A stretch of 64,000 nt of DNA from Acinetobacter calcoaceticus (GTDB lineage: Bacteria > Pseudomonadota > Gammaproteobacteria > Pseudomonadales > Moraxellaceae), in the NCBI RefSeq assembly GCF_004345325.1, contig NZ_SLVJ01000002.1, positions 186,001 through 250,000 on the forward strand. The letters are read 5' to 3'. This document shows, one piece after another, positions 44,798 through 55,780 of the stretch. Position 1 is the stretch's first letter, and every line of letters begins with the position of its first letter. Below the pieces are notes generated by a model. It made no database searches. It was not told where the DNA came from and saw only the letters and a list, made by a program, of their open reading frames with translations. A program made the translations under genes and the position numbers.

Positions 44798-44843
44798 TGT
44801 TGTCCCTCACAATTATTGAAAATATTGGTTTATAAAATAAAAA

Positions 44844-44872
44844 AATCCCGCCACCGATCAAGTGGCGGGATT
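44844..44872 (-). terminator. Intrinsic terminator after carB
   Basis: AATCCCGCCAC (44844-44854) pairs with GTGGCGGGATT (44862-44872), followed by T residues on the minus strand. Confidence 0.9.
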
Positions 44873-44885
44873 GATCGGTAACAGA

Positions 44886-47800
44886 TTAATCTACGGCGTG
44901 TAAATCTTGCAAGCGATATACGTCCATTGGTAACTGGATAGCCAAAGCCTGACATACTGCATCAGCACCGTTTAAGGTGGTAGTGTAATACACTTTGCCT
45001 TGTAACGCAGAGCGACGGATTGAGAATGAATCCTGCTGCGCTTGTTTACCTTCAGAAGTATTGATAATGAGGTGAACTTCGCCATTTTTCAAGCGGTCTA
45101 CAATGTGTGGACGACCTTCAGTGACTTTATTAACACGTTCACAAGCAATACCTGCATTGACGATCTCTTGATGAGTACCACCGGTTGCAATCAGCTTGAA
45201 GCCATAATCTACCAATTGTTGGGCGATGCGCGCAACATGTGGTTTATCAGAATCACGCACTGAAATGAATGCATGTTTCACTTCGTCTGCTGTCGGTTTA
45301 CCTGGTAAGCGATCGTTTGAGCCGAGTACAGCTTTATAGAACGCTTCACCAAAAGATTTACCCACGCCCATAACTTCACCTGTGGACTTCATTTCAGGTC
45401 CAAGGATTGGGTCTACACCTGGGAATTTGCTGAATGGGAATACCGCTTCTTTTACAGCAAAATGTGTAGGGATGATTTCTTTGGTGAAACCTTGTGATAC
45501 TAAAGATTGACCCGCCATACAGCGCGATGCAACTTTGGCCAATGACTCACCAATGCATTTAGAAACAAAAGGAACTGTTCTTGATGCACGTGGATTGACT
45601 TCGAGGATGTAAACATCATCACCTTTGACCGCAAACTGCACGTTCATCAAGCCGATGACGCCCAATTCTTTCGCCATCAAGACTGTTTGACGACGCATCT
45701 CATCCTGAATTTCATCAGATAATGAGTAAGGTGGGATTGAACATGCAGAGTCACCTGAGTGAATACCAGCTTGTTCAATGTGCTGCATAATGCCGCCAAT
45801 CACCACATCTTTACCATCTGAAACACAGTCTACGTCGACTTCGATTGCATCATCAAGGAAATGATCTAGCAATACAGGCGCTTCGTTTGAAGCTTGTACA
45901 GCATCACGTAGATAGCGTTTAAGCTCATCATCGTTATAGACAATTTCCATCGCACGACCACCGAGGACGTATGAAGGGCGGACCACCAGTGGATAGCCCA
46001 CTTTAGACGCTTCAGCCATACCTTCTTCAGCAGATTTTACAATGCTGTTTTTCGGTTGACGCAATTGTAGACGTTGAATCATTTGCTGGAAACGTTCACG
46101 GTCTTCAGCGCGATCAATCGCATCAGGTGAAGTTCCAATAATTGGAGCACCGGCTTCTTCTAAAGCACGCGCCAATTTCAATGGAGTCTGACCACCATAC
46201 TGTACGATGATGCCTTTTGGCTTCTCAGTACGAACGATCTCAAGCACGTCTTCTAAAGTGATCGGTTCGAAATACAAGCGATCTGAAGTGTCATAGTCTG
46301 TTGAAACCGTTTCAGGGTTACAGTTGACCATAATGGTTTCATAACCATCTTCACGCATTGCAAGCGCTGCGTGTACACAGCAGTAATCAAACTCGATGCC
46401 TTGACCAATACGGTTTGGACCGCCACCGATGACCATGATCTTATCTTTATCAGAAGGATTTGATTCACATTCTTCGTCATAAGTGGAGTACATGTAAGCG
46501 GTATCTGATTCAAACTCAGCAGCACAGGTATCTACACGTTTGTATACTGGGTAAACACCCAAGTTCCAGCGATGTTTACGGAATTGCTTCTGTGAAATCC
46601 CCATCAAGTTACCAATGCGTAGATCCGAAAGACCTTTGCGTTTGAACGAGCGGATATTGTCAGCGTTTAAATCACCAAAGCCCAGTGTCTTAATCTGTTC
46701 TTCAGTTTTGATAATGTCTTCAATTTGAATCAAGAACCAACGATCAATATTGGTTGCTGCAAAGACTTCGTCTAGAGTGAAACCGTGACGGAATGCATCG
46801 GCAACATACCAAATACGCTCAGGGCCTGGTACTTTAAGTTCTTGAAGAATCTTGTCTTTAGCACCTGGTGTGCCAATTTCAATCTGTTCATCAAAACCGC
46901 AAACACCTACTTCAAGACCACGAAGTGCTTTTTGGACTGATTCTTGGAAGTTACGACCAATCGCCATAACTTCACCCACAGATTTCATCTGTGTGGTCAA
47001 GATTGCTTCAGCTTGTGGGAACTTTTCAAAGTTAAAGCGTGGAATCTTGGTCACGACATAGTCGATCGATGGTTCAAACGAGGCTGGCGTAACGCCACCA
47101 GTGATGTCATTTTTCAATTCATCAAGGGTGTAACCTACAGCCAATTTCGCTGCGATTTTAGCAATCGGGAAACCAGTTGCTTTAGACGCAAGCGCAGATG
47201 AACGTGAAACACGTGGGTTCATTTCAATCACGACCATACGGCCAGTGTTCGGGCAAATACCGAATTGAACGTTAGAACCACCTGTTTCCACACCGATTTC
47301 ACGCAATACTGCAATCGATGCATTACGCATGATTTGGTATTCTTTGTCGGTTAATGTTTGTGCAGGCGCAACAGTGATTGAGTCACCGGTGTGCACACCC
47401 ATTGGATCAAAGTTTTCAATGGCACAAACGATAATGCAGTTGTCGTTTTTATCACGAACAACTTCCATTTCGTATTCTTTCCAGCCAATCAACGATTCAT
47501 CAATCAACAACTGATGAGTCGGGGAGAGGTCAAAACCACGTTCACAGATTTCAATGAATTCATCGCGGTTGTAAGCGATACCACCGCCTGATCCACCCAT
47601 GGTAAATGATGGACGGATAATCGATGGGAAACCGAGTTTGGCTTGGATCTCGAAGGCTTCTTCCATGGTGCTTGCAACAGCAGCACGAGGGCATTCAAGA
47701 CCAATACGACGCATAGCGTCATCAAACAATTTACGGTCTTCAGCCATTTCAATGGCTTCTTTCGAAGCGCCGATCAATTCAACATTGAATTTTTTGAGAA

Positions 47801-48119
47801 TCCCGTGTTCATCGAGTGCCAAAGCGCAGTTCAATGCAGTTTGGCCACCCATGGTCGGAAGGACCGCATCTGGGCGTTCTTTTTCGATGATTTGTGCAAC
47901 AGTTTGCCAAGTAATCGGTTCAATATACGTTGCATCTGCCATGACTGGATCAGTCATGATGGTCGCTGGATTTGAGTTGACCAGAATCACGCGATAACCT
48001 TCTTCACGTAATGCTTTACAAGCTTGTGCGCCTGAGTAGTCAAACTCACAGGCCTGACCGATCACAATCGGGCCTGCACCAATAATTAAGATGCTTTTTA
48101 TGTCTGTACGTTTAGCCAT
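44886..48119 (-). CDS. carB: Carbamoyl-phosphate synthase large subunit
   Basis: A 1077-residue enzyme that makes carbamoyl phosphate for pyrimidine and arginine synthesis from bicarbonate, ATP and ammonia delivered by CarA. It shows two homologous ATP-grasp halves ([26 protein letters not shown] at the N-terminus and [26 protein letters not shown] near residue 565). A C-terminal methylglyoxal-synthase-like allosteric domain from about 940 ([16 protein letters not shown]) binds UMP and ornithine in relatives. It starts 14 bases after carA. Confidence 0.98.
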   Translation of the reverse strand: MAKRTDIKSILIIGAGPIVIGQACEFDYSGAQACKALREEGYRVILVNSNPATIMTDPVMADATYIEPITWQTVAQIIEKERPDAVLPTMGGQTALNCALALDEHGILKKFNVELIGASKEAIEMAEDRKLFDDAMRRIGLECPRAAVASTMEEAFEIQAKLGFPSIIRPSFTMGGSGGGIAYNRDEFIEICERGFDLSPTHQLLIDESLIGWKEYEMEVVRDKNDNCIIVCAIENFDPMGVHTGDSITVAPAQTLTDKEYQIMRNASIAVLREIGVETGGSNVQFGICPNTGRMVVIEMNPRVSRSSALASKATGFPIAKIAAKLAVGYTLDELKNDITGGVTPASFEPSIDYVVTKIPRFNFEKFPQAEAILTTQMKSVGEVMAIGRNFQESVQKALRGLEVGVCGFDEQIEIGTPGAKDKILQELKVPGPERIWYVADAFRHGFTLDEVFAATNIDRWFLIQIEDIIKTEEQIKTLGFGDLNADNIRSFKRKGLSDLRIGNLMGISQKQFRKHRWNLGVYPVYKRVDTCAAEFESDTAYMYSTYDEECESNPSDKDKIMVIGGGPNRIGQGIEFDYCCVHAALAMREDGYETIMVNCNPETVSTDYDTSDRLYFEPITLEDVLEIVRTEKPKGIIVQYGGQTPLKLARALEEAGAPIIGTSPDAIDRAEDRERFQQMIQRLQLRQPKNSIVKSAEEGMAEASKVGYPLVVRPSYVLGGRAMEIVYNDDELKRYLRDAVQASNEAPVLLDHFLDDAIEVDVDCVSDGKDVVIGGIMQHIEQAGIHSGDSACSIPPYSLSDEIQDEMRRQTVLMAKELGVIGLMNVQFAVKGDDVYILEVNPRASRTVPFVSKCIGESLAKVASRCMAGQSLVSQGFTKEIIPTHFAVKEAVFPFSKFPGVDPILGPEMKSTGEVMGVGKSFGEAFYKAVLGSNDRLPGKPTADEVKHAFISVRDSDKPHVARIAQQLVDYGFKLIATGGTHQEIVNAGIACERVNKVTEGRPHIVDRLKNGEVHLIINTSEGKQAQQDSFSIRRSALQGKVYYTTTLNGADAVCQALAIQLPMDVYRLQDLHAVD

Positions 48120-48133
48120 GATCGCTTCCTTAA

Positions 48134-49273
48134 TTATTTCTTAGATGCTTCGATGAGTTCAATAAAATGATCGAACAGCGGTGCACAATCGTGTGGGCCA
48201 GGGCTCGCTTCAGGGTGACCCTGGAAGCTAAATGCTGGCTTGTCTGTACGATGGATGCCCTGAAGGGTGCCATCAAATAGAGATTTGTGTGTTGCTGTAA
48301 GTGTTGCAGGTAAGCTTGCTTCGTCGACCGCAAAACCATGGTTTTGCGACGTGATCATCACTGTACCGTCAACTTCATTTTTAACAGGATGGTTTGCACC
48401 ATGGTGACCATGGTTCATTTTGACTGTTTTTGCACCGGAAGCGAGCGCTAAAATTTGGTGACCCAAGCAAATACCAAACACAGGAATTTGAGTGGTTTCA
48501 ACAATGGTTTTTACCGCTTCAATCGCATAGTCACAGGCAGATGGATCGCCAGGGCCATTAGATAAAAACACACCGTCTGGATTAAGTTCGAGTACTTTTG
48601 CCGCTGGTGTTTCAGCAGGAACCACAGTCAATTTACAACCGCGATCTGCGAGCATACGTAGGATGTTGGTTTTGACACCGTAATCGTATGCAACGACATG
48701 GAATTTCATTTCTGGTTGGCTATAACCCTGACCGAGTTTCCATGAACCTTCAGACCACTCAAAGCCTTTAGGATCACAACAAACTTTAGCAAGATCTAAA
48801 CCATTTAAACCACCAAAAGCACGTGCTTTGGCCAAAGCGTCTTGTTCGTTAATATTGTCGCCTGCAAGTATGCAAGCGTTTTGTGCGCCTTTATCACGTA
48901 GGATACGTGTAAGTTTACGAGTATCAATATCTGCTATAGCAACTACATTGTGCTGAATGAGATATTCAGACAAAGATTGATTTGAACGGAAATTGCTGTG
49001 TAATAACGGTAAATCACGAATAATTAAGCCGTTTGCCCAGACCTTATGTATACGACCTGATTCAACATCTTCCTCATTACAACCCGTATTACCGATGTGT
49101 GGATAGGTGAGAGTGACAAGTTGTTGTGCATAACTTGGATCAGTCAATATTTCTTGGTAGCCAGTCATGGCTGTGTTAAAAACGACTTCTCCAGTCGTAC
49201 TACCCGGAGCGCCGATGGAGGTACCTTTAAAGATCGTTCCATCTGCGAGGGCTAAAATGGCGGGGGTGCTCAA
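48134..49273 (-). CDS. carA: Carbamoyl-phosphate synthase small subunit (glutaminase)
   Basis: 379 residues. An N-terminal CPSase_sm_chain domain is followed by the class I glutamine amidotransferase domain, with nucleophile cysteine in [15 protein letters not shown] and the His/Glu pair in [13 protein letters not shown]. It supplies ammonia to CarB. It is first gene of carAB, with a promoter and a hairpin leader upstream that suggest attenuation. Confidence 0.98.
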   Translation of the reverse strand: MSTPAILALADGTIFKGTSIGAPGSTTGEVVFNTAMTGYQEILTDPSYAQQLVTLTYPHIGNTGCNEEDVESGRIHKVWANGLIIRDLPLLHSNFRSNQSLSEYLIQHNVVAIADIDTRKLTRILRDKGAQNACILAGDNINEQDALAKARAFGGLNGLDLAKVCCDPKGFEWSEGSWKLGQGYSQPEMKFHVVAYDYGVKTNILRMLADRGCKLTVVPAETPAAKVLELNPDGVFLSNGPGDPSACDYAIEAVKTIVETTQIPVFGICLGHQILALASGAKTVKMNHGHHGANHPVKNEVDGTVMITSQNHGFAVDEASLPATLTATHKSLFDGTLQGIHRTDKPAFSFQGHPEASPGPHDCAPLFDHFIELIEASKK

Positions 49274-49310
49274 ACCAAAGCTCCTGAACTTAAAACCACA
49301 AAATTAGGCT

Positions 49311-49381
49311 GTAAAAAAGCGAGAAGACGAAAAAAAAGGAAGGTTACAAATTAAACCTACCCTCCTTATGTCTGCTCGCTT
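49311..49381 (-). promoter_or_regulatory. Nested hairpin with T-runs in the carA leader, possible transcription attenuator
   Basis: On the minus strand the outer arms AAGCGAGCAGAC (49381-49370) and GTCTTCTCGCTT (49328-49317) pair with one mismatch and are followed by four more T. Between them an inner hairpin (AGGTT with AACCT, and AAGGA with TCCTT around a bulge) is followed by eight T. The structure starts a few bases after the predicted transcription start and ends about 40 bases before the carA ATG. No convincing leader peptide is visible. Confidence 0.65.
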
Positions 49382-49395
49382 GAACTTAACAGGGA

Positions 49396-49424
49396 ATTAT
49401 ACGCACCATCACTCAGAAAGTCTA
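49396..49424 (-). promoter_or_regulatory. Candidate sigma-70 promoter of carAB
   Basis: Minus-strand TATAAT (49401-49396) and TAGACT (49424-49419) are 17 bases apart, predicting a start near 49389, just before the leader hairpin. The rest of the gap up to 49593 must also hold the promoter of the divergent gene. Confidence 0.6.
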
Positions 49425-49593
49425 TTTAGTTTTCGGGAATATGTCAGATAATTGCCTTGTAATTTTGACCAAAGTCTGTTTTATCTCAATGTGGAATAAA
49501 TGTAATTGCTGAGTTTTGTCCGACAAGATCTCTTTAAAATAGGCATGAATCGGCTACGCTAAAGCTTCATGCAATAACTATAGGTACAAGATC

Positions 49594-50043
49594 ATGAGTA
49601 CGGTACAAAAACAAGCTGAATCCAAAAAAACACCAAAGGTCGCTGCAGTAGAGGGTGTTGAAAAGCTTGAACATACGGAGAATCATTCAAACGATACGGT
49701 TAAACCCATTGCTAAAGCAGATCCTGCTGTTTTGAACGGTGAAGCGAAACAGGAAAAATCTAGTCTGCAAACGCAACTTCAGGAGTACAAACAACAGTGG
49801 GTCAGTCGTGTTGAAGAGGTCAAAGATCAATTGTTGACCTCGCAAAAAAACCTGCAAGAATTAAGCAATACAGTGAAAACAGAATTCAGTGGTTTGATTG
49901 AAGATTTATCTAAATTAGGCAGTGAATTGAAAACTGATGTGACTGAAATATCGACCAAACATAAGGCGCATTTAGCTGAGTCATTGAAGCGATCGAAAGA
50001 AGAAGCTTTGGAAGTTTGGGCGAAACCTAAAGATCAGGTTTAA
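49594..50043 (+). CDS. Helical, charged protein of unknown function
   Basis: 149 residues. The first about 55 are polar, lysine/glutamate/alanine-rich and probably disordered. Residues about 58-140 form one long predicted amphipathic helix or coiled coil (LQTQLQEYKQQWVSRVEEVKDQLLTSQKNLQELSNTVKTEF). There is no signal peptide and no cysteine. The pattern recalls phasin- or apolipoprotein-like helical proteins, but I do not assign a family. It is divergent from carA and ends in a palindromic terminator. Confidence 0.65.
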   Translation: MSTVQKQAESKKTPKVAAVEGVEKLEHTENHSNDTVKPIAKADPAVLNGEAKQEKSSLQTQLQEYKQQWVSRVEEVKDQLLTSQKNLQELSNTVKTEFSGLIEDLSKLGSELKTDVTEISTKHKAHLAESLKRSKEEALEVWAKPKDQV

Positions 50044-50081
50044 TCTTGTTTTGATTAATACTGAATTGGTCCATATCTAAA

Positions 50082-50115
50082 AAAACAAAAGTGAGATTAA
50101 TCTCACTTTTGTTTT
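50082..50115. terminator. 34-bp perfect palindrome, bidirectional terminator
   Basis: The 17-base half 50082-50098 (AAAACAAAAGTGAGATT) is followed by its exact reverse complement. It lies between the unknown helical protein gene and the convergent DOMON-like gene and works with T-rich ends on both strands. Confidence 0.85.
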
Positions 50116-50183
50116 AACTGAACTGCGAATGAGTACAGCGCCTTTTTAGGTATTGCACCGAGAGCTACCATTTAAATCGTGAA

Positions 50184-50723
50184 TTAGTATTGTTGTAACC
50201 AATCACGTTTGTTATGGAAATCTGCGCAAGGACTGCTGTGTTGCATCGCAAAATAGTGGGTTTGATCTGCCGTTTTTAATACCGCACTCAAACCGATAAA
50301 AACATCTGACCATTTCAATTGCTGCTGTTGCATAAATCCGCCCAAATCTACAGTTGCATTCAACCCATAATGGGTTTTTTTCAACTGAATCAAATCTATG
50401 TCATGCGACATTAAGGGAGGGATTTGCTCTGGATAGCGATACTCTTCAAATTGGTACACTTGCCAAGCACCCGAAGGTGACAGGTTGATTTCACGATAAT
50501 GGTCTTCACCAACGACACCAACAAAGATTTCAAAACAGGTGTTTTCCCATAAGAAGTCTTGTCGTGGGTGACTCTGAACAGCGGTTGGCCAAGTAACACT
50601 TTGTAGCGGATCAGTCAGCCAAAAACCTACATTGAGTAAGAAAGGGGCTTGCTGATCAATTGCGCTGACTAAAGATATAGACTGAACCTTGCGATTGAAC
50701 GCAACTAATTCATAACTCGCCAT
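50184..50723 (-). CDS. DOMON-like domain protein
   Basis: 179 residues with the features of the bacterial DOMON-like family: DFLWENTCFEIFVGV, YREINLSPSGAWQVYQF and CADFHNKRDWL at the end. It is a beta-sandwich by family knowledge, possibly binding a ligand such as sugar or haem, with no signal peptide here. The function is unknown. It starts 12 bases after the yhbY-like stop on the same strand, so they form an operon. Confidence 0.75.
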   Translation of the reverse strand: MASYELVAFNRKVQSISLVSAIDQQAPFLLNVGFWLTDPLQSVTWPTAVQSHPRQDFLWENTCFEIFVGVVGEDHYREINLSPSGAWQVYQFEEYRYPEQIPPLMSHDIDLIQLKKTHYGLNATVDLGGFMQQQQLKWSDVFIGLSAVLKTADQTHYFAMQHSSPCADFHNKRDWLQQY

Positions 50724-50735
50724 AAAATGGGCTAC

Positions 50736-51062
50736 TTATTTGTTGGCTAGATGTGCGTGACGAACGAGGTTTGAAAGTTTTTGGTTTTGCTGCTTAGATT
50801 TTTTGTAGAGTAAAGCAACTTTACCGATACGTTGAACCACTTCAGCTTCGGTATCTTGGGCTAATTTGTCAATTGCTTCACCACGAGCTTCACGATCTTC
50901 TGCTGCGACTTTGATTTTGATCAACTCATGATCATTCAATGCACGCGTGGTTTCTTCGATGACAGCTTCAGTTAAGCCTTGTCCACCAATCATGACCACA
51001 GGGTTGAGAGCGTGCCCAATTTGACGTAAACGTTTACGTTCTTGGATAGATAAAGCTGCCAT
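50736..51062 (-). CDS. yhbY: CRS1-YhbY RNA-binding protein
   Basis: A 108-residue single CRM domain with the GxxG loop in VVMIGGQGLTEAVIEE and the following DHELIKIKVA. In E. coli YhbY associates with pre-50S ribosomal particles. It is divergent from rlmE (a 50S methyltransferase) and close to ftsH, the conserved yhbY-rlmE-ftsH neighbourhood of gammaproteobacteria. Confidence 0.93.
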   Translation of the reverse strand: MAALSIQERKRLRQIGHALNPVVMIGGQGLTEAVIEETTRALNDHELIKIKVAAEDREARGEAIDKLAQDTEAEVVQRIGKVALLYKKSKQQNQKLSNLVRHAHLANK

Positions 51063-51259
51063 ATAAAATTAACCTAGAATTAAAAACGCCCTAGTATAGC
51101 AAAAGCGCTATTTAAACGCTGCATAAATCCAGTAAAAAAGATTTCAAGTAATTATGATGCATGTCAACGTCCTGAGAATTTAGATACAGATGTCTACTGC
51201 AATAGTCACTATTTTCACGTACAATTAAAAAAGAGAACATATTGTGTATTTAGAGAGTT

Positions 51260-51910
51260 ATGGCAACACGCATTACCAACCAAAAGTTATCTAAAAGTAG
51301 TCGTGCGTGGATGAGAGAGCATTTAGACGACCCTTTTGTAAAAAAAGCACAAAAGGAAGGCTATCGTGCTCGCGCAGCGTACAAGCTACTTGAAATTCAG
51401 GAAAAATATAAACTGATTAAACCCGGTATGACGGTGGTCGATCTCGGCGCTGCTCCAGGAAGTTGGTCGCAAATTGCGGGCAACTTGGTGGGAAGCAAAG
51501 GTTTGGTGATTGCTTCTGACATTCTAGAAATGGACGCCTTACCTGACGTTACATTTTTACAGGGCGATTTCAGAGAGCAAGAATTTTTCGATGAATTGTT
51601 AAATATTTTAAATGGACGCATGGTAGACGTTGTAATTTCAGATATGGCCCCCAATACATCAGGTAACAAAGCCGTTGATCAACCACGCCAAATTTATTTA
51701 TGTGAACTTGCTCTAGATTTTGCCAATAAGGTGTTAGACCCCAAAGGGCAATTTGTGGTAAAAGTATTCCAAGGCGTTGGTTTTGATGAATTTCGAAAGC
51801 AGGTGGTGAATAGTTTTGATGTCCTAAAAACGGCTAAACCTGCAGCCTCACGGGCTCGTTCGAAAGAGGTTTTTTTAATTGGACAGGGCCGTAAAAAGGT
51901 ATCGCAATAA
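51260..51910 (+). CDS. rlmE: 23S rRNA (uridine-2'-O-)-methyltransferase
   Basis: RlmE (FtsJ) methylates U2552 in the A loop of 23S rRNA. The 216-residue protein has the SAM motif VVDLGAAPGSWSQIAG near residue 59. The K-D-K-E catalytic residues are visible in YRARAAYKLLEI, SDMAPNTSG, FVVKVFQG and RSKEVFLI. It precedes ftsH by 137 bases on the same strand. Confidence 0.96.
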   Translation: MATRITNQKLSKSSRAWMREHLDDPFVKKAQKEGYRARAAYKLLEIQEKYKLIKPGMTVVDLGAAPGSWSQIAGNLVGSKGLVIASDILEMDALPDVTFLQGDFREQEFFDELLNILNGRMVDVVISDMAPNTSGNKAVDQPRQIYLCELALDFANKVLDPKGQFVVKVFQGVGFDEFRKQVVNSFDVLKTAKPAASRARSKEVFLIGQGRKKVSQ

Positions 51911-52047
51911 ACTTTGCTTGCCAAGTAGCTAAAAATTGTGCATTTTGTATCATTTTTAGAATTTATTGCGAAACTTTCTACTCGCTTTATGTTAAAGGTC
52001 ATCCGTGTAAGGCATGATCAGAATTAGATTGATATGGGAATAAAGCT

Positions 52048-53937
52048 TTGAGCGATCTCTTCAAAAATGCCGTGTTGTGGCTCATTATACTGGGTGTACT
52101 GATCTTAATTTTCAGTAACATCAGTGACCGCAATAAGCCATCAGCGATGAATTATTCTGAATTCGTTGCGGCGGTGAATGCTGGTCAAGTAAAGCAAGTG
52201 ACAATAGACGGTCCACAAATCAGTGGTGAAAAAACCAATGGTACTAAGTTTGAGAGTGTTCGTCCTGCGGTTGAAGATGCTCAACTTATGCCTAGCCTCA
52301 CCAAAAATAACGTAGTTGTTGAAGGTACTGCGCCACAGCGTCAAAGCTTATTGATGCAACTGCTTATTGCAAGTTTCCCTGTACTCCTAATTATCCTGTT
52401 ATTCATGTTCTTTATGCGCAACATGGGTGGCGGTGCAGGTGGTAAGAACGGCCCAATGAGTTTTGGTAAGTCAAAGGCAAAAATGCTTTCTGAAGACCAA
52501 ATCAAAGTCACTTTTACTGATGTGGCGGGTTGTGATGAAGCCAAACAAGAAGTTGTTGAAATTGTTGATTTCTTGAAAGATCCAGCGAAATTTAAACGTT
52601 TAGGTGCCACGATTCCTAAAGGTGTACTGATGGTGGGTCCGCCAGGTACAGGTAAAACGCTTCTTGCTAAAGCTATTGCAGGAGAGGCGAAAGTACCGTT
52701 CTTTAGTATTTCGGGTTCTGACTTCGTGGAAATGTTCGTTGGTGTTGGTGCATCACGTGTCCGTGATATGTTTGAACAAGCGAAACGTCACGCACCATGT
52801 ATCATCTTTATTGATGAGATTGATGCAGTGGGTCGTCATCGTGGTTCAGGTACGGGCGGTGGTCATGATGAGCGTGAGCAAACCTTGAACCAAATGTTGG
52901 TTGAAATGGATGGTTTTGAAGGCAATGAAGGCATTATTGTCATTGCTGCGACTAACCGTGCAGACGTATTGGACAAAGCGTTGCTACGTCCAGGTCGTTT
53001 TGACCGTCAAGTGATGGTGGGTTTACCTGATATTAAAGGTCGAGAGCAAATTCTGACGGTGCATTTGAAAAAATTACCTTCAGTGACAGGCGTAGACTTA
53101 AAAGTACTTGCACGTGGTACACCTGGTTTTTCTGGTGCACAACTGGCGAACTTGGTGAACGAGGCAGCCTTGTTTGCTGCACGCCGTAATAAAAATACCG
53201 TTGATATGCATGACTTTGAAGACGCAAAAGACAAGATCTATATGGGTCCTGAGCGTAAATCAATGGTGATTCGTGAAGAAGAACGTCGTGCGACGGCCTA
53301 TCATGAATCAGGTCATGCGATTGTTGCGGAAATACTTCCAGGAACTGATCCGGTACATAAAGTGACCATTATGCCGCGTGGTTGGGCATTGGGTGTGACT
53401 TGGCAATTGCCTGAACACGACCAGACCAGCCATTATAAAGATAAGATGTTGAATGAAATTTCTATTCTTTTCGGTGGTCGTATTGCTGAAGAAATCTTTA
53501 TTAACCAGCAATCAACCGGTGCATCCAATGACTTTGAACGAGCGACTAAAATGGCGCGTTCAATGGTAACTAAATATGGTATGTCCGATAAGTTGGGTGT
53601 AATGGTCTATGAGGATGATTCACAACAATCATTCTTGGGCAGCATTGGTAGTCGTACGATTTCTGAGGCAACACAGCAACAAGTTGATGCCGAAGTACGT
53701 CGTATTCTGGATGAGCAATATAAAGTTGCGTGGGATATCTTGGAAAGTAATAAAGATATTGCACATGCAATGGTTAAAGCTTTGATGGAATGGGAAACTG
53801 TAGATCGCGAGCAAATCCGTGACATCATGGAAGGTCGTGAGCCAAATCCACCTAAAGTCTATATTGCTGAAAATCCAGTGATTGACTTGGTGAAAAATGA
53901 TGGGCCATCTACACCTCCGCCATTACCTGTCAGCTAA
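52048..53937 (+). CDS. ftsH: ATP-dependent zinc metalloprotease FtsH
   Basis: A 629-residue membrane-anchored AAA+ protease that degrades misassembled membrane proteins and regulators such as LpxC. Two membrane helices (about 5-25 and 100-122) flank a periplasmic domain. The AAA module has GPPGTGKT and the second region of homology, and the protease domain has HESGH with H419. The start is TTG at 52048; the nearby ATG reads into a TGA after four codons. The C-terminus is short and proline-rich. Confidence 0.96.
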   Translation: MSDLFKNAVLWLIILGVLILIFSNISDRNKPSAMNYSEFVAAVNAGQVKQVTIDGPQISGEKTNGTKFESVRPAVEDAQLMPSLTKNNVVVEGTAPQRQSLLMQLLIASFPVLLIILLFMFFMRNMGGGAGGKNGPMSFGKSKAKMLSEDQIKVTFTDVAGCDEAKQEVVEIVDFLKDPAKFKRLGATIPKGVLMVGPPGTGKTLLAKAIAGEAKVPFFSISGSDFVEMFVGVGASRVRDMFEQAKRHAPCIIFIDEIDAVGRHRGSGTGGGHDEREQTLNQMLVEMDGFEGNEGIIVIAATNRADVLDKALLRPGRFDRQVMVGLPDIKGREQILTVHLKKLPSVTGVDLKVLARGTPGFSGAQLANLVNEAALFAARRNKNTVDMHDFEDAKDKIYMGPERKSMVIREEERRATAYHESGHAIVAEILPGTDPVHKVTIMPRGWALGVTWQLPEHDQTSHYKDKMLNEISILFGGRIAEEIFINQQSTGASNDFERATKMARSMVTKYGMSDKLGVMVYEDDSQQSFLGSIGSRTISEATQQQVDAEVRRILDEQYKVAWDILESNKDIAHAMVKALMEWETVDREQIRDIMEGREPNPPKVYIAENPVIDLVKNDGPSTPPPLPVS

Positions 53938-53965
53938 TTCTAGTCATACTTGAACTAGAAACTAA

Positions 53966-53995
53966 AAGGGCCTCGAAATGAGGCTCTTTTTTTTT
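53966..53995 (+). terminator. Intrinsic terminator after ftsH
   Basis: AAGGGCCTC (53966-53974) pairs with GAGGCTCTT (53980-53988, one G-U pair), with a run of T residues following. Confidence 0.9.
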
Positions 53996-54094
53996 ACTGC
54001 ATTTTTTCATTTAAGGTCTCATTAGAAGTTTTTGCGTAGCTTGGCCAAAATCTTGATGGAGTGGTGTTAGAATTTGACGTTAATTTAAAGAGCA

Positions 54095-54958
54095 ATGGTT
54101 TCTAATATGCGTCTTCACTCGTTGCCTCAGCAGCATCTGGTTTGTGGCCGATTGGCTTTAGATCTATCGCAACCTCAGATTATGGGGATATTAAATGTCA
54201 CACCAGACTCATTTAGTGATGGTGGCAAATATCAGCACTTACAAGGCGCAATTGATCATGCCTTAAACATGATGGCATCGGGTGCGACAGTGATTGATAT
54301 CGGTGGAGAATCAACACGGCCTGGCGCAAGTCCAGTGAGCGTTGCAGAGGAATTACAACGCGTTATTCCTGTAGTTGAAGCACTTTCAAAATATGATGTT
54401 GTGTTGTCAATAGATACCTCAACCCCTGAAGTCATACGAGCAGCAGTTCAAGCAGGTGCGCATATTTGGAATGATGTTCGTGGTCTGACACGCCCCAATG
54501 CACTGGCAACAGCTGCTGAATTGGATATTCCTGTGATCTTGATGCATATGCGTGGTGAGCCGACCACAATGAATAATTTGGATCACTATCAAGATGTCAC
54601 TTCTGAGGTGATTGCTGAATTAAAACTGCGGATAAACAGTGCACTTGAGGCTGGTATACGGGCTGAGAATATATTGATTGATCCGGGTTTTGGCTTTGCT
54701 AAAAATGCGACGCAAAATCTACAATTGTTAAAAGCGTTTTATCGACTACATGAATTGGGCCTACCTGTAATCTCAGCATTGTCTCGTAAACGCTTTATTG
54801 CTGAAGCATTAGGTGGGGCTGAACCTGAACAACGAGCGGTTGCTTCTGTCGCAGCGCACTTGATTTGTATTCAGCAAGGGGCGTGTATGGTGCGTGTACA
54901 TGATGTGAAAGCAATGCAGGATGCGATTAAGATTTGGCAGGCAATGCAACAGGCATGA
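54095..54958 (+). CDS. folP: Dihydropteroate synthase
   Basis: A 287-residue folate enzyme that joins p-aminobenzoate to dihydropterin pyrophosphate, the target of sulfonamides. Motifs are MGILNVTPDSFSDGGKYQ (N-terminal pterin loop), IDIGGESTRPGASPVS and the C-terminal MVRVHDVKAMQDAI. The ATG at 54107 is an alternative start four codons later. It follows ftsH but sits behind a terminator, and glmM, its usual downstream partner, is absent. Confidence 0.95.
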   Translation: MVSNMRLHSLPQQHLVCGRLALDLSQPQIMGILNVTPDSFSDGGKYQHLQGAIDHALNMMASGATVIDIGGESTRPGASPVSVAEELQRVIPVVEALSKYDVVLSIDTSTPEVIRAAVQAGAHIWNDVRGLTRPNALATAAELDIPVILMHMRGEPTTMNNLDHYQDVTSEVIAELKLRINSALEAGIRAENILIDPGFGFAKNATQNLQLLKAFYRLHELGLPVISALSRKRFIAEALGGAEPEQRAVASVAAHLICIQQGACMVRVHDVKAMQDAIKIWQAMQQA

Positions 54959-54970
54959 GCATGGAAAATA

Positions 54971-55001
54971 AAAACCATTCCAGTAGAGGAATGGTTTTTA
55001 G
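54971..55001. terminator. Terminator between folP and the convergent lipoprotein gene
   Basis: AAAACCATTCC (54971-54981) pairs with GGAATGGTTTT (54988-54998), with A and T runs on both sides. Confidence 0.85.
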
Positions 55002-55057
55002 AAATAGCCTAAGTAAGCGATTGGTTTACTCTGATTGAGTGAGTAAATGCATCTAGA

Positions 55058-55780
55058 TCAATCAAATATTTTCTGTGCAGCTTGGAAGGGTAAAGTAATC
55101 ACATCAATGGCAACTGCAAAAGGGAACAACACCAATTTTTGTAGGCCTGATTTTGCTGTGGCTTTAGAGTGAGTTTCACTTTGGGTGGTATAAATCGAAA
55201 CACTGTAGGGTTTGCTGAGTGACTTCATGGTTGATTGCAGTGAATTGACATTGTTGGCAACGGGGTAGACCACACCAGATAGCTTGATATCAAAGCAGAA
55301 GCGTTGTGCATTCATGCGCTTATCACTCGAAGATGTGCACTCTTCAGCGCCATTTTGAATGAAAAACTCTAAATCAGCCTTGGAAATATCTTGTTGTAAT
55401 TTGACATAAGTCAACGGCAAGTTGCCATAGAAGTTGCCATCATTCTTCGGTGAATTGAATGAAAGGTCTTTATTGATCTGGATGTTTTTAGGATCGAGTT
55501 TGGTGATCAGGTGGACAAACTGGCTACCGCCCTGAGTTAAAATGTAGCTATTCTTCTGTCCTGCGATGACTACACTATCGCTTGGAAGATTCGGTTGAGC
55601 ATGTGCTGGTTTACCAAAGGCGACAACAGTATCTTCAACCAAATTTACCTTTGCAGTTGTGGTATAGCTACCGGTATCTTTGTTCATTAGGGTTGAAGTG
55701 GCACATCCAGTGAGACCTAAACTTGCAAGACCACATAGTAATAATGGTGATTTCATTCTTTTAAACATAGACGTCAACAT
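55058..55780 (-). CDS. Predicted outer-membrane lipoprotein of unknown function
   Basis: 240 residues. A lipoprotein signal ends at C26 (GLTGCATS), the lipid attachment site. The body is mixed, with two cysteines (EECTSS, RFCFDI) that could pair. The C-terminal segment LVLFPFAVAIDVITLPFQAAQKIF recalls the conserved end of YceK-type small lipoproteins, though the whole protein is much longer. The residue after the cysteine is alanine, so outer-membrane sorting is expected. Later ATG codons (M5, M9) are possible starts. Confidence 0.7.
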   Translation of the reverse strand: MLTSMFKRMKSPLLLCGLASLGLTGCATSTLMNKDTGSYTTTAKVNLVEDTVVAFGKPAHAQPNLPSDSVVIAGQKNSYILTQGGSQFVHLITKLDPKNIQINKDLSFNSPKNDGNFYGNLPLTYVKLQQDISKADLEFFIQNGAEECTSSSDKRMNAQRFCFDIKLSGVVYPVANNVNSLQSTMKSLSKPYSVSIYTTQSETHSKATAKSGLQKLVLFPFAVAIDVITLPFQAAQKIFD

